From Symsagittifera roscoffensis (taxonomy: Eukaryota > Xenacoelomorpha > Acoela > Convolutidae), in assembly GCF_963678635.1 (NCBI RefSeq), contig NC_087063.1, forward strand, positions 13,087,006-13,151,005: 64,000 nucleotides of DNA, given 5' to 3'. Shown piece by piece: positions 24,231-36,062 of the stretch. Both the position numbers and the translations under genes were made by a program. Under the pieces are notes generated by a model. The model searched no databases. It was not told the origin of the DNA and saw only the letters and a program-made list of their open reading frames with translations. Position 1 is the first letter of the stretch, and every line of letters begins with the position of its first letter.

Positions 24231-24904
24231 GTCATCTGCCAACTTCGCACCCTCGTAAGCGGCGTCTGGTAATTCCATCTCCCTTGGATCCAGTAGCTTG
24301 TCCACCACCCTCAACTATGCAGGAGTCGCCAATCTGATTCTGGCGATACTTGTTCTGTGCTTAGGTGGCTCCCTTATGAGTCCCGGACTCCCCAGCAACT
24401 TGAGAGGTCTGTAATTTATCGGTCCAATGACTGATTTCGTGGGAATCGCAGTCGGATCAGCCGTCTTCATTCTTCTTGCTCTTGAGAAGTGTGCTTCGTG
24501 GGCCTTTAGCCAGTCTACGCACTGGTGTCGACTCAAGTCCTCGTGTTATACATGCTTGAGCCCCAGGACTTTTGCCATCTCTTGTCTGCATTACAGATCC
24601 TTTAGGTCCAACTCGTTCACCTACTCCAAATACCGCGTCCGACTTGCCTCCGCTGTCTTCTCTACTCTCTTATCCTCTACCACTACCACTGAGGATACCA
24701 CTGAATTCTGGGGCGTTGATGACTCCGCTTCTTCAGCTTCCCTTGGCGTGGAACCCGGTAGTCTGGTCCGGCTGCTTCTCGAGCTGTCTCTTGAGTTGAC
24801 TCCCGCTCCCAGGCGACTGGACAGGGGTCTTGTGGCAAGGAAAGGGGGATTTGGGGGTGGACCGAATGTGAATCGGGCCGTCTTAAGCAAGTCTGCCTCC
24901 AACT

Positions 24905-25580
24905 CATTTATGTGCCTCTGGAAGACATCATTTAACCACTCCACGCCCCTAGGCCTGTCGAAGTGGATTCCATCTGAGGACGCATCCTCTGGGAAGGACT
25001 GCTCCATCTGGTCGCCTACGTCCAACAACCTGATGGGGAGAACGCTTCTTTGATGTATCTGCTTGATTATCTCGTTCAGGACCCGCACTTTCTCGTTCAT
25101 CTCCATCGCATGTTGGTCAGCCATCATGTTGTAAGGGCTGGTGCAAACGGTGGGTATGGCAGGATCCATCTGAATCCTTAACTCCTCCAAGATGCAGCTC
25201 ATTTTGTCAGGTAGTCTCATGACTTTCCTTAATTCTCCTCTGGACACATCATTGGTCCCCATCATTAAAGTCACTGTGTACATCTTAGCCATCCCTACCA
25301 TCTCGAGTGATGCCAACATCTGCGGTGTTGCGGCTCCGGAAAAACTCAAGACTCCAGTCTGCCAGTGCGACTGGATTCGGGTCAGCACCCGTATCACGCT
25401 GTCCCCTACGATCAGATGAACTGCACCCTCAGGTATTCGCGGCTGTGTGTAGTATTCAGCCCAGGACGCATCATGGAAGCAAACCCTTCTCGCCCGCTGC
25501 GCCGCGTTCCAATCCATGCGATTGTGCCGGTGGTATCTTCCCTCCGTGTTCTTCTTGTAGCTTGCGATCACCACGCTCCT
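24905..25580 (-). pseudogene. E2 SGNH/GDSL hydrolase module
   Basis: Inside the 438-codon open stretch 25937-24621. Block I is HLIVGDSVIRVL, Ser at residue 180 (codon 25400-25398). A block II Gly lies in FSGAAT near residue 201. Block III is MMGTND, residues 225-230, with the oxyanion-hole Asn at 229. Block V is SDGIHFD, with Asp 322 and His 325. The spacing fits a compact SGNH domain of about 200 residues. This local stretch has no stop, so the catalytic module is better kept than the pol active site of the same element. Family role: ester hydrolysis; the substrate is unknown. Confidence 0.82.
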
Positions 25581-26636
25581 GACCGGTTGCTCTCTACAGG
25601 TCGGGGGTACCTCCGCTCGAGCTGGACTTTCGCGACTTCTCAGCTGTAACCTCTCGTGTAATTCCTTAAGACGCGACGAGCTCCCGCTCACCTGACTGCT
25701 GCTCGTGGTTGAGTTCGGGGTGTATCCCGGCAGTGCCACGTCCATCAACAGGCGTATTGGTTGCGTCGTCTCTGAACCGCGCAGGGAGGATGCTGGTTCG
25801 GTTGGTATCCATACTTGCAGCCCCTCGTTCATGTGTTCTTGAGCCGCCCGGTCCAAGTTGAATCTCCCCTTCGACCTGGGAGCCTCATCCACCTCCATAT
25901 GCGACTCCGACCTTGAGCTCGCAACAACTCGTTCCAACGTCCTGGTTTCCTTTTGCTTTTGTTGGTCGAGCTCTCGTTGTCGCCTCTAGATCCTTTCAAG
26001 TTCCGACTTCAACTGCTCGCACTTCGCCGCGTTCTCTCGCACCCTCTGCTCCTGCTGATGCTCTGCTGTCAACATCTCAAGGTCACGACGCGCCTGATCC
26101 CTCTCCAGATTCGCTTGATTTCTCTCGAGTTTCGCGCTATCCCGGTCAAGATTCGCTTTGTTCTTTTCCCTCTGCGCCCTCTCGAGTTCCCTTTTCAAGT
26201 TGCTGAGGTCAGGATACGTCTCTTCCGTTTGCTGGGCTCTCGTCAAAGAAGGTGGCCTGCTCGTGGGATGGCTATCCGATCTTGCTGACGGTCTGACCAG
26301 CTATGGGAATTCTCCCGCGCCATACTCAGTGGTGTTGCCTAAGCCAGGATTCCTCGCCAAGTCGAATCCTCTCACCCCTCCATCCACGTTCCAGGATAGC
26401 CATCTCGTCTGTTCCTGATTGGATATACCTTCCGTGGTGTAGCCGACCATCAAGACAGCTTCGGTCGCGGATTCCCTGCGCTCACCTTGCTCCTCTAATT
26501 GCAGGATGGCATTCAACATCAATGTCATCCTCTCGTCCACTTGGGTGTAGTCCAGGTCCCTCAAACGCCTGTATAACGCATCGAACTTCGGCCTCTTTAG
26601 TGCCGCAGGCATGGACTTCCAAAATCGATCTGCCAT

Positions 26637-27134
26637 TTTTTACAACTTCTAGATTATCTCGCGCACCAGCCAACTCGTGAATTAACGAACCAACTCGTGA
26701 ATTACCGTACCAACTCGTGAATCACGTACCAACTTGAGTACTTGAGAAATATCTTCCGAATGTTTCTGATCGTGAACTTTGATCAAGATTTTCTATTCTC
26801 TTTCCAATGAGTGTGTTTTAGTCGTCAACTTTGGTTTGATCAAATCAATCTGAAAGTAAAATCCATTTTTTAGACAAAGGTGTCATATTCCTAACCTAAA
26901 CCCCCCATTATTGTAGTTAAAACCTTATCCCTCCGTCCGTTTTACTAAAATAATTCAATTGGAAGTTGTTAAGAGCATGCAGATTAATCTAATGTTTTAG
27001 CACCATCATTTTTAAAATTATAATTGTCATGCCAATCACGTTAAAATCCATCTACCTGCCCCGAGGTCCCCATGTACCCTTACTCAAGATCCACATGTAC
27101 CCCCAACTCGAGACCTCCGTTGTCCACCCGTAGC
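26637..27134 (-). other. E2 pol-ORF3 spacer, non-coding
   Basis: AT-rich with no ORF. Short direct repeats of accaactcgtgaatta occur at about 26670-26735, just upstream of the ORF3 start on its strand. The block at about 26975-27055 is conserved with E1 and E3 spacers. The position suits a promoter or splice acceptor for ORF3. Confidence 0.5.
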
Positions 27135-28406
27135 TCAGGCGATACTCAAGTAGTACTTCCTGTGTAGGTGTACCATTATCTCTGTTTCTGCGAAGACCAC
27201 GTGTAGGATGGCATACAACTCCCTTGGGCTCAACTTGCCCCTGTTTGGGTCATAAACTGGCATTGAGATCTCCATTATCCCTCTTTCAATCATGAAATCC
27301 CTCAGCCTCGTTAGTGCTAACATCACGTGCTCAGGATCTATCATATTGCCTTCATTGACCCTCATCACTAGAAAGCACAGGTATTTGCCCGGAACTTGTG
27401 CCACTGACGGGGGCAGCGCAGCCATTCCTCCCAGCCCCGGTCTCTGTCTGAACAGAAACTCCACGTTCTGGTATTATCTCTTGAAGTCGGCCTCCAGTCT
27501 CAATTTGAAGCTCATGTCCGCCGTTATACAGATCGCGCTAGTCCTGTCTGAAAGAATGAAGTCGCTGTCCATTATTAGGATGTTCTCCGAGTATTCATTG
27601 GGGATTTCAAATTTCGTTTTGAAATTTCGTCCTATGGTAGGTTCAGCTTCTTCCTCGCCCAATTCTAGTCCGTTGGTCTCTTTATCATCAAATTTTCGGT
27701 GTGGGTAAGTCCTACCCCTACTCCCCGGACAAAAATACTTATCGACGTCCCCGTCGATGATGCTGGGTCTAATATATCTGGGGGGTCTTTCTAGCGGTTT
27801 GTCGGTTGCTGTCCAACCGAAGAGGGGATCTTCCGTTTTCACATGTTGTTCTGCTGACATGTCAACCTGTTGGATGCTTAGTCCTTCGTCTTCTTCGCTC
27901 TTGACCCCACGCATCCAATTTAGTATTCTCAGGTTCGTAGTAGTCCTCCTTTGGGAGTGTTCACTGTCTCCGATGATTTGCCATTCATCGTCTGCCACCA
28001 ATTCGCTCACACTCAGTAACTCGTTGCCCACTTCATCAGGCCTTATCTTGTCAATTAGGAAGTCATCCCCGTACCTATTGTACCTCATGCCCGTCCGTTT
28101 ACGATTACCGCTCCTGTTTCCTGCTGTTATCGGCAAGTCCGGTTCCGTCCACTTTGGCACCTCGTCCTGCTCCGGATCGTTCCAGTCTTCTTCCACAAAG
28201 GACTCTGCCTCTGAATCCGCTTCTATTTTTTCATTGTCGTCCAGACTCAAGCCCTCGTTGCCATCGTTTTTCTCTCTGGTGCCTTTTTCATTCACCTCGC
28301 AAGCTGGTTCCACCAATAGGTACTCGAGTCCCTCCATGTTCTGCGGTACGCACCAGTCCTCTGGGGATGGGACGTGAGGCTTGAGATTTTTTATAATGCG
28401 CTGCAA
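27135..28406 (-). pseudogene. E2 post-integrase tail ORF
   Basis: Two adjoining stretches (28406-27474 and 27464-27135). The first is acidic with KWTEPDLPI, NRKRTGMRYNRYGDDFLIDK and an IQQVDMSAEQHVK segment; the second has FRQRPGLGGMAALPPSVAQV and PVYDPNRGKLSPRELYAIL. It is conserved in E1 and E3. No known domain recognised. It follows integrase without a gap and could be a C-terminal extension of pol or a small structural protein. Confidence 0.7.
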
Positions 28407-29674
28407 GACCCGTACTCAAGCGATAAAACCGTCCTTGCCGGTGCACTTCCGTTATCATGAACGGTCCTCTCCATTTATTGAGTAGTTTCTTTGTACCTTT
28501 TGGAGGTATGACATTCTGGAAGACCCACACGTACTGGCCCACTGCGTATGGTTTCGCTTGCAGTATCTTCTCATCGTATTTCTTGCGCTGTCTCATTCCT
28601 CCTGCAGAGCTCGTTTAATTCCTGCTGTCTCCTGATCGCTTCTTTCACATAAGCTTGAGGCGACGTCTTTTTCCCTTCGTACTCCGGGTAAAAGAATGTT
28701 TGGGGCATCGCTCTTTCCTTGCCCGTCAACATCATGAAGGGACTGATTCCTGTTGTTGAGTGTTGCGTACTGTTGTACGCCCCTACCACCTGCGGCAGAT
28801 ACTTATCCCAATCCGTCATGTACCTTGAGCAGTATACCCTCAGCATGTTCACCAACGTTCTATTCTGCCTCTCCACCAACCCGTTGGTGGGGGATGGTAG
28901 GTCGTTGAGTGCGCTTGAGCTATGTGAGACCTCTTCATCAATTCTTTTGTCAAGTCCCCCACAAACGCTTTGTCGTTGTCCGACTGAAATGTCATGGGAC
29001 AGCCATACCGTGATATCCAATGTGTTATCAGGTGGTCACAAGTTTCCTCTGCCGAGGCCGTCTGACACGGCACCGCTTCCGCCAGCTTTGTGAAGTGATC
29101 TATTATGACTAGTATCTGGTTATATCCTGACTCTGTCATATAAATCTTTTGGTGGTCTATTTGCACGACTTCGTTGAACTCCGATCTCTCAACGGACTTG
29201 AGTGGAAACTTAATCTTCCTTGGGTCTTTCACTTGCAGGCATGCTAGGCATGCATTTATACATCTCTCACAGGCTTTCCTTAATCCTTGGCAAGTCAAAC
29301 CTGTGAATTATTCTCTGTTGCAGCTTGTCTATCCCCTGGTGCCCCATTTGATCGTGCGATCTGAATAACACTTCGGTCTGATACAACTTTGGCAATTTGA
29401 TGAGGTTATGCTTGTGCAATATCTTCTCCTCGCCCTTTCTCTTGCACGCTACCACCCCATCAGCCGTGTGATAGAGTAAATCCTTTTTTTCTTTGTAGAA
29501 CTGGCTCAAGATCTTGTAGCTGTCTTCTTCCAGGTCCCCCTTCTCTTTGGATCCCGTCCGGATCCATTTGGAGAGGTTAATTGTCATCTTGTCATTCTTT
29601 TTGGCCCATATTAGATCAGACAGCCTGTATTTTGCCTTGACATGTTCCTTTAGTGCCATTATCTGACCATTCAA
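28288..29674 (-). pseudogene. pol: E2 integrase
   Basis: N-terminal HHCC zinc part: SHDQMGHQGIDKLQQR then CERCINACLACLQVKD. Core: first Asp in VVQIDHQKI (codon 29157-29155), second Asp in FQSDNDKAF (28980-28978), Glu in NGLVERQNRT (28873-28871). The distance from the second Asp to Glu is 107 nt, one short of DX35E in frame, so a 1-nt deletion disables it. The C-terminal part has QYVWVFQNVIPPKGTKKLL and KWRGPFMITEVH, the GPY/F-like motif of Ty3/gypsy integrases. Its job was cDNA insertion. Confidence 0.88.
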
Positions 29675-31173
29675 CTCCCCGGGTATCTTTCAGCTTAACG
29701 CACACTATCCTTTTCATGATCTTTCTATCGTCCTTTGGAACCAGATTTGTTCTTACATTCGAGTTGCAAGATAGTTCCCTGAACGATTTCCTCGATACTG
29801 CAATTTTCTCAAGCTCTTCACCTCCTCGCACTTCTTGCTGATCCAAGTTGTATGTTCCTGATGAGGGATACGTCTGCAGCTCCCTGTCGCGGTGTCTCAT
29901 CTTCTCTTCCGCCAGTATCATGCACAGACTATCTTGGTCGTCGCTGCTGCCCTCCGAATCCTCATCCCATTCTTCACACTCCCCGGACAATTTTTCTTCT
30001 CCAACATCTTCTCCCTCTGTGGACCACTCCCCGGACTCTTGACCCGTTCCAAGGTATTCAGCTTCCTCCTTAAACGCCACTTTTTTTCCTAAACCGAGTC
30101 CGCTCAAGTATGTCATCAAGGATTTTGTCCACCAGTGACTGCACGATTTTTTTCCCGTCAGGATTCCTCTCTTCTGAGGTGTCTTCGTCGCCGACTGTCT
30201 CACTCCTTCACAGTATCGTGACTTCCGGTTCCTCCTTGCCCTTCCTTTCGATCACGGGTTTATCGTCTGCCAGTTTCTCGAGTAATCTCATCAAGTCCTC
30301 GTCTATTTGTGCTTCTCCTTTTTCTACCTTGTTGAGATCATAGCATTTCGACTTGAGCGTCTCTCTCACAATTTTTGACTTGAGCATTATCCCCATCGGC
30401 ATCCCTCGGGTCTTCTTCAAGATTGTTTTCTCTGGAAGCTCTTTTGGTAATTCGGGGTGATCTTGTATCGGTTTGCCTGACTTGTCGAGCCATCTCGTGA
30501 GTGGAAGACTATCATACGTTTCCTTATCCATGAAGGAGAAGCCCTTTTTTATTTCTGGCCTTTTCGCCTCCCTCTGTCCATGTCTCTCGTAGAACTCCGT
30601 CTTCTTACTCAAACTGCCGGCATTTTGATGTTTATCCCTTGTTCTGTGCTCAATTATCATGTTGTACCCGTCCAGGCGAACTATCCACCTCCCAATGTAG
30701 CTCTGGTCCATTGAGTACCGCTTCAGCCAGCTGAGTGCCCTGTTGTCGACTCGCAGCTTGAATGGCTCACTGCCTAGGTATGCTTTATATTTCTCGACAA
30801 AGGTAACCACCGCGAACATCTCCGCTTTCGCAGCCCCGTACTTCATTTCCGTATCACTCAGGACTTTGCTCCCGTATGCTATTGGTCTCAAGACTGTCTT
30901 CCCGTTCCATTCCTGTTTTTGATGGAGAATTCCAGAAATCGCGACTACCGACGCATCCGTATCCAGTACGTACATCCCTTTCTCCATTGGCATCCCTAAC
31001 ACTGGTGCCTCGCACAGCTCTTTTTTTATTCTCTGGAATGATTCTTCAGCTGCGTTTTTCCACGTTAAATTCTTGCCTTTGTGTCTCATCAATTGTTGCA
31101 TCGGGTATACTTTATCCGCGTAACCCTTGATGAATTCCCTGTAATAGTTCGCAAAGCCCAAGAAGCTCATCAA
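29616..31173 (-). pseudogene. pol: E2 RNase H, connection and acidic linker of pol
   Basis: RNase H: VLDTDASVVAISG, KYGAAKAEMFAVV and RVDNRALSWLKRY give the Asp-Glu-Asp set; IIEHRTRDKHQNAGSLSKK marks its C-terminal end (HxxNxxxD-like region). After about 30208 the frame changes into a linker (30203-29616) with a strongly acidic stretch (EEWDEDSEGSSDDQDS), which leads into integrase. E1 lacks this linker. Confidence 0.82.
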
Positions 31174-31197
31174 CTGGTGTTCCGTTTTTGGCGATTT

Positions 31198-32530
31198 TCA
31201 AAATAGCACTGCTTCAACTGCATCTGGATCTGGTCTGATGCCGTGCCTGTCCACCATCCTCCCCAAATATTTTATCGAATCCTTGAGTATTTCGCACTTT
31301 GATGGTTTGCACTTTAGCCCCGACCTCTTCATGCATGCAAACACCTCGTCCAGTCGTTCGATGTGATCTTCCAGTATAGGCGTCGCTATTACCACGTCAT
31401 ACACGTAGCACATTACCAGATTGCCAAACTTCTTTGTCACACCTATCAATGCATGTGCCATCAACCGTTGAAATGTAGCCGTGGCATTGTAAAGACGAAA
31501 CGGCATCCGTTTGTATTGAAACATCCCCAACTCGCAGGCGAACCCTGTTTTGTCCCTTTCCTGCTTCCTCAAGGGGACCTGCCAAAAGGCTGAACCTAAA
31601 TCAAGAGTCGTAAAAAGTTTTGCATCTCCTAACTTCGGAGGCTCTCATCAATCCTAGGTGTGGGATAGGCATCCCACATCTGACGGAGTTCAGGTACCGA
31701 AAGTCACAACAAAATCTTAATTGGTCGCCTTTCTTTTTGGCCATCATTACTCCACACGCCCACGGTGATTTGGATGGTTCTATCATGTCATACTCTAGTA
31801 GTGTCTCTATCTCTTTCCTACACACATCCGATTTGTGTTGGGTCATGCGCCTCGTCCCCTCCCTGTGCGGTTCCGCGGACTCCTCAAGCTCTATTTCATG
31901 TTCAACAAAATTACAACATCCAATGTCTGCCTTATGTCTCGAAAAAACTTCCTCGTTCCGCTCTAAAACGTCCTTGATGGCCTCGAGTTGTTCATCCGTT
32001 ACCTTACCCCTTAAATGCTCTATTTCAGATAAAACTGGTTTATTAATTTCCATTTCCTCTAGTGTTGGTCTTTCTGGGAAATTTGAACAACTCGATAGTC
32101 CATCGTCTGTCTCTGACTTAAGTGACTTTACAAGACCTGATGAACTTTTTATTTTATTCAACCGTCTCAAGATACAAATCTTGTCCCTGTGATTGGGACA
32201 TTCAATTACTTCACTCTCTTTTACATTTTCAGTCATTTCATATCGAGTTTTCACGGGTAGGGCATATCCCAACTTCCTTCCCCTCTGGATTGTTATGGGT
32301 ATGTTAAGAGTATTCAACAAGACACTGACGCAGAGACCGCTCTTGGTTATCGAGAAGGATCTTCCTAAAACAGCAGCACTCTGACTGTTTGGATTGGGAA
32401 CTATGCATATTTGCTTTTTATCACTTAACTCATTAAAAATTTTCATCCGTAAGCCTACAATTGCCGCTTCGTTCGCTTTCAGATTTACCCTTCTACTCAA
32501 GAACACCGGCACTTTATTCTCATTTGCCAA
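31198..32530 (-). pseudogene. pol: E2 reverse transcriptase
   Basis: The stretch 32530-31601 carries the link from protease and RT fingers (ETLLEYDMIEPSKSPWACGV, RFCCDFRYLNSV). A frameshift follows at about 31675. 31572-31198 holds the palm: FQYKRMPFRLYNATATFQRL and the active-site box, which reads YVYD at 31407-31396 where the family has YVDD. Loss of the first catalytic Asp (GAT to TAT) would kill polymerase activity. Then CKPSKCEI and YLGRMVDRHGIRPDP as usual for gypsy RTs. Confidence 0.87.
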
Positions 32531-32554
32531 TATCAGATTTACCGGTTTAATTTC

Positions 32555-33958
32555 TTACTTCCTATCCGGGTTTCGAATCCTGAAGATGGCATTGTTTAGA
32601 TCAATCGTTACGCCGAAGTTCCTGATGAAGTCTCTGCCTAAAATGAACTGGTCAGACTCGTCTAGGTTTTCTACCACTAGAAAGCTCATCCACGGGTTGC
32701 GTTCCCCTAGATTTAGGGCTATTATTGGTGTTCTGCCTAGTAGCCGCAGCGCCCCTTTGTTCGCAGCTGATAGCCGTATTCTTGAGTCTATCAAGTCCTC
32801 TTCGTCAAAACCCATTCGTTCCCAAGTTTCGATTGGTATAACACTCAAGACCGCTCCCGTATCAAGTAACCCATGTAACTGAGTCTTTTTGCCACTTATG
32901 TCAAGCACATGTGCTGACACGTCCGCTTCCGTCCCGATGTGCATTGCATCTTCTTCCAGCGTGGCGCAGTGTCCAATCGATCTCACTTTTAGCTCATCTT
33001 TGCCCACGTAGAATTGCCCCACTAGATCTTCATCACATGTTATCATGGTTTTCGTATAGAACTTTATCCCATATATGTTTAGCATCACCTCATGCGGACC
33101 ATAAGCTTCTGTATATCTGTTCTCAACACGGACTGACTTGCTGCCACCTCTTGTGAGTAGCGCCCTCAAGGCTCTAGACGTCGTCTGTGGGCTTATCGCA
33201 CTCAAGTAATCTGCGTACAAGTCAATGTGCATTATTGTCTGATCGCTTGGTTTGTTCAAGTTCCTCGTTACTTCATGGCCGCCCACAGTGATTATTGACA
33301 TTATCCTGGCCCCGATCTTTGTTATGCCGAATGGCTTTCCCGTGACCATTTTCATAGTGTTGTAATTTCCACTCTTTAATGACCTTGCTACGGCTTCAGG
33401 CACCGGCACCGACCAACCTAACGTCTCATTTAACTTCTGCTTCTCGATCTCTTGTTTCAATGGTTGCTCTATTTCCTTCGTCGCTAGGTCCTGTTTGAAT
33501 TTGTTGATAGCCTCTGCCGCCGCCTTCTCATAATTTATCTCTAGGGCATTTCTGGCCGTGGCCTCTATTGCACTGTTGACTTGCGTTACGGCTTTCACCG
33601 TTTTCGTTGGCAGTTCCGCACTCGGTGCTTCCGAATATTTTGTTTCATACTCGGTTTGTCTGTTTTTCTTGTTCTGCACCGCTGCTAACGCTAACTTACG
33701 CTTGGGGTGACTCTGGTTCTTCACTGCCTCCCAAAACAAAGGACAGTCCATCTTAAAGTGCCCCTCTTGATTGCAGAAGAAACATCTCGCACCTATCGTG
33801 ACGATCAAGCCACTATAAAACTCGTGTTCCTCCATCTGGCTCATATCTTCCTCATCGGGTGCATATCCCAGACTCTTCATGTCCTGCTTGTATGTTGTGC
33901 AATCCGCCACGTGATGATCAGCTGACCCGCATTTTGCGCATGATCTACGTTTGTCCAT
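32555..33958 (-). pseudogene. pol: E2 nucleocapsid knuckles and aspartic protease
   Basis: A 467-codon open stretch. Two CCHC zinc knuckles: Cys7-Cys10-His15-Cys20 (33940-33899) and Cys59-Cys62-His67-Cys72 (33784-33743). A long variable link follows, then retropepsin with LHGLLDTGAVLSVIP, Asp-Thr-Gly at residues 366-368 (32863-32855), and ALNLGERNPWMSFLVVE, FILGRDFI further on. It ends at a TAA where E1 has a Tyr codon; the same frame continues into 32530. So knuckles, protease and RT were one reading frame. Confidence 0.87.
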
Positions 33959-35815
33959 GTCATCTCTCGGCTTGTACCATGACGACCTTTGTGGTTGACT
34001 CCCCCCTGCATATTCCTGTTATCTGAATATGAATACTTCTTGGGTTTCTTTAGCATGTACTTCTGTCTCATTTCTTCTGGAATCGGTGCACTATCTTTCG
34101 ACAGTGTATAGTAAGTTGCTAACATTGTTCTCAAGTCGTCACGTTTCACCCTATTGATGAACTTCGAGGCAATGCTAAAGTTCCTTCTGTTTGTTGACTG
34201 TTCAGGATCACTCCTTCGTCTCAAGCTCTCGAGATCATCAAGGAACCGATCAATTGATTCATCGTCTCTTTGCCTCTTTTTTCTCGAATCTCATCATTGC
34301 TTGGTGACCCTTCATGCCTGACCCGAATCGATTCAACAATATCTCGAAGATATTGTCCGCTGTGTCGCGTTCCTCTTCCTTCTTTGCAACTACGCATTTC
34401 AATGCCGTGCCTTCTAAGTTACTGAGTATCGCTGTGCACGCTTGTCTCTCGTCGTTCAAGTTGTCCTGTTCCAAATGTGGTCTCATGACTTCTACCCAGG
34501 TATCGATACATCCGTCTGAGTCATCCTTAAATTCTTTTGGCTTCTTGAAGGTTTTTCTGGATTTGCCACCTCCTCCCTCACTCGATTCAGTGTTTCTCGT
34601 GGCGAACGCTTCCAATGTTTTATTCATCATCTCCCAGGTGCTGGCACATGTCATGGCACCAGGTCCCGCATTATTGTAAGTCGTGGAATCACCTGGACCA
34701 CTCGTCGGCTCCACTTTTCATAATTGTTTTAGCCCCCCCCCCGGTGCTATGCTCGTTGCATCTCAGGGTAATGGTAATGGTGTTGACTGCCGTTTGTTCC
34801 GTTGTGGTTCCACGAAATCAACTCTGTTACTTTGCGTTCGATCCGCTGCCGGCCTATCTTGTGATGAAGAGTATCTCAAGATGGCATCTAATTTTGCCTG
34901 TGTGGCACATGAACTCTCAGCCTGGTCTCTTCTCATTGTGTCCATTCTCGTTTACAGACTTCCCAACTGGCTGTTCACTGCGTCATACCGTTTCTTAATC
35001 TCTTGCATGTCTTTTTTGATGTTCTTGTCTTGCTCTCTATCAGTGGCCTCTACCTTGTCTGACATCTGCTGAAGCTTTTCCTCTGTCGCCCTCGCCAGAT
35101 TGTAATAGTTGTCCAGGTACTCGTGTTTGTTGTATCTTAATTCTTTCTTTATCACCTCTCTATCCTCCTGACTGTGCTTTAGTCTCTTGTCGATCTGATC
35201 TAGCTTCGCCATCAGATCGCCCAGCTCAAGAGAAGTAGTTTTTTCATGGTCAGCTTTTTCGATATTGTTGGCTGCTGCCCCCTGTTTAACCTGGTCGTCG
35301 TCTTGGTTGGCCTCTGTCGTTATCGTGGAAACTGTTCCAAATGTTTTGCCTTTCTCGGCTTTTGGTTCTCCCGTCACTATGTCTCTTGATTTCATCCCGA
35401 CCATCATTGCTATCCTTTCTGTAAATGACGTTCTTTTTACTTGAGACTCATCCTTTACTGTTTCTGGCATTTTGCCCGTTGTGTCCTCCACAGTGAGTAT
35501 CGGCGAGAACTCCATCGACTTTTGACTTTGTTCCTCTGCATTCGGCATCGGTGTCGACTCCAACGTCTTCTTCTCCACCTCATCCACACACACTCTGGTC
35601 TGGTGTTTCTAGGTCAATCTCAATTCCGTTTGTTTCCCCTCCACGCCCTCTTTCGTCTTGTTCTCTTTGGTACTCCTTGTGTTGAGCATGCTAACTGAAA
35701 AGTTCTTCTTTGTTATTCTTGGGCCAACCGATGTCATTTTTCGTTGCGACGAGTTATATTTTGTCTTTGACTCTGTAGCTCTTTTTTCAGCTATCGGTAC
35801 CCTGCTCCGTCTCAT
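33877..35815 (-). pseudogene. gag: E2 gag
   Basis: One frame from the ATG at 35815 to 34259, interrupted by stops at about 35609, 34952, 34763 and near 34720. N-terminal basic part (MRRSRVPIAEKRA), then a long coiled coil (about residues 75-290), then a capsid-like region with MNKTLEAFATRN, FKDDSDGCIDTWVEVMRPHL and GTALKCVVA. A +1 change at about 34230 leads into 34224-33877. A 10-C run sits at 34731-34742. Gag assembles the particle. Confidence 0.8.
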
Positions 35816-36062
35816 GATTTTTATTTACAATTATTTCTATTTACAATATTGCTTTTTACAAAGTCCTATTCTAAGAATTAAAAAATTTTGATAATAAATA
35901 TAATAATAAAGAAAAACAACGTTCCTATTCCCTATAAGATTTGTTAAAATTTTACTAATTCGTGATCCCAACAGAATCCGATCTATCGCGATTTAACGTT
36001 CCGACTAGTCCTACTGCTTTTGATTCAGTTATTTTGACCTGTCTTAAGACCCTTTAGTACCG

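Larger units (their letters stand above)
22806..26636 (-). pseudogene. E2 ORF3, N-terminal half with SGNH modules
   Basis: From the ATG at 26636 a single frame can be followed to 22806, interrupted only by in-frame stops (for example TAG at about 26301 and 25986, several between 24620 and 24540, one near 24315 and one near 23436). That is about 1,270 codons in one frame, so it was one polyprotein. Layout: N-terminal 100 residues starting MADRFWKSMPAALKRP, a coiled coil (26246-25986), a Ser/Pro-rich link, an SGNH hydrolase module (25580-24905), a second SGNH-like module (24230-23560), then an unrecognised helical part with MPISLLLALYLVYPRYLF. The stop codons are mostly explained by single substitutions such as CAG to TAG. 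Confidence 0.8.

Noticed and set aside
27700..27725. GGGTAAGT on the plus strand as a splice donor
   Set aside because: It lies inside the minus-strand tail ORF and is kept because that ORF is conserved; no plus-strand gene supports it.
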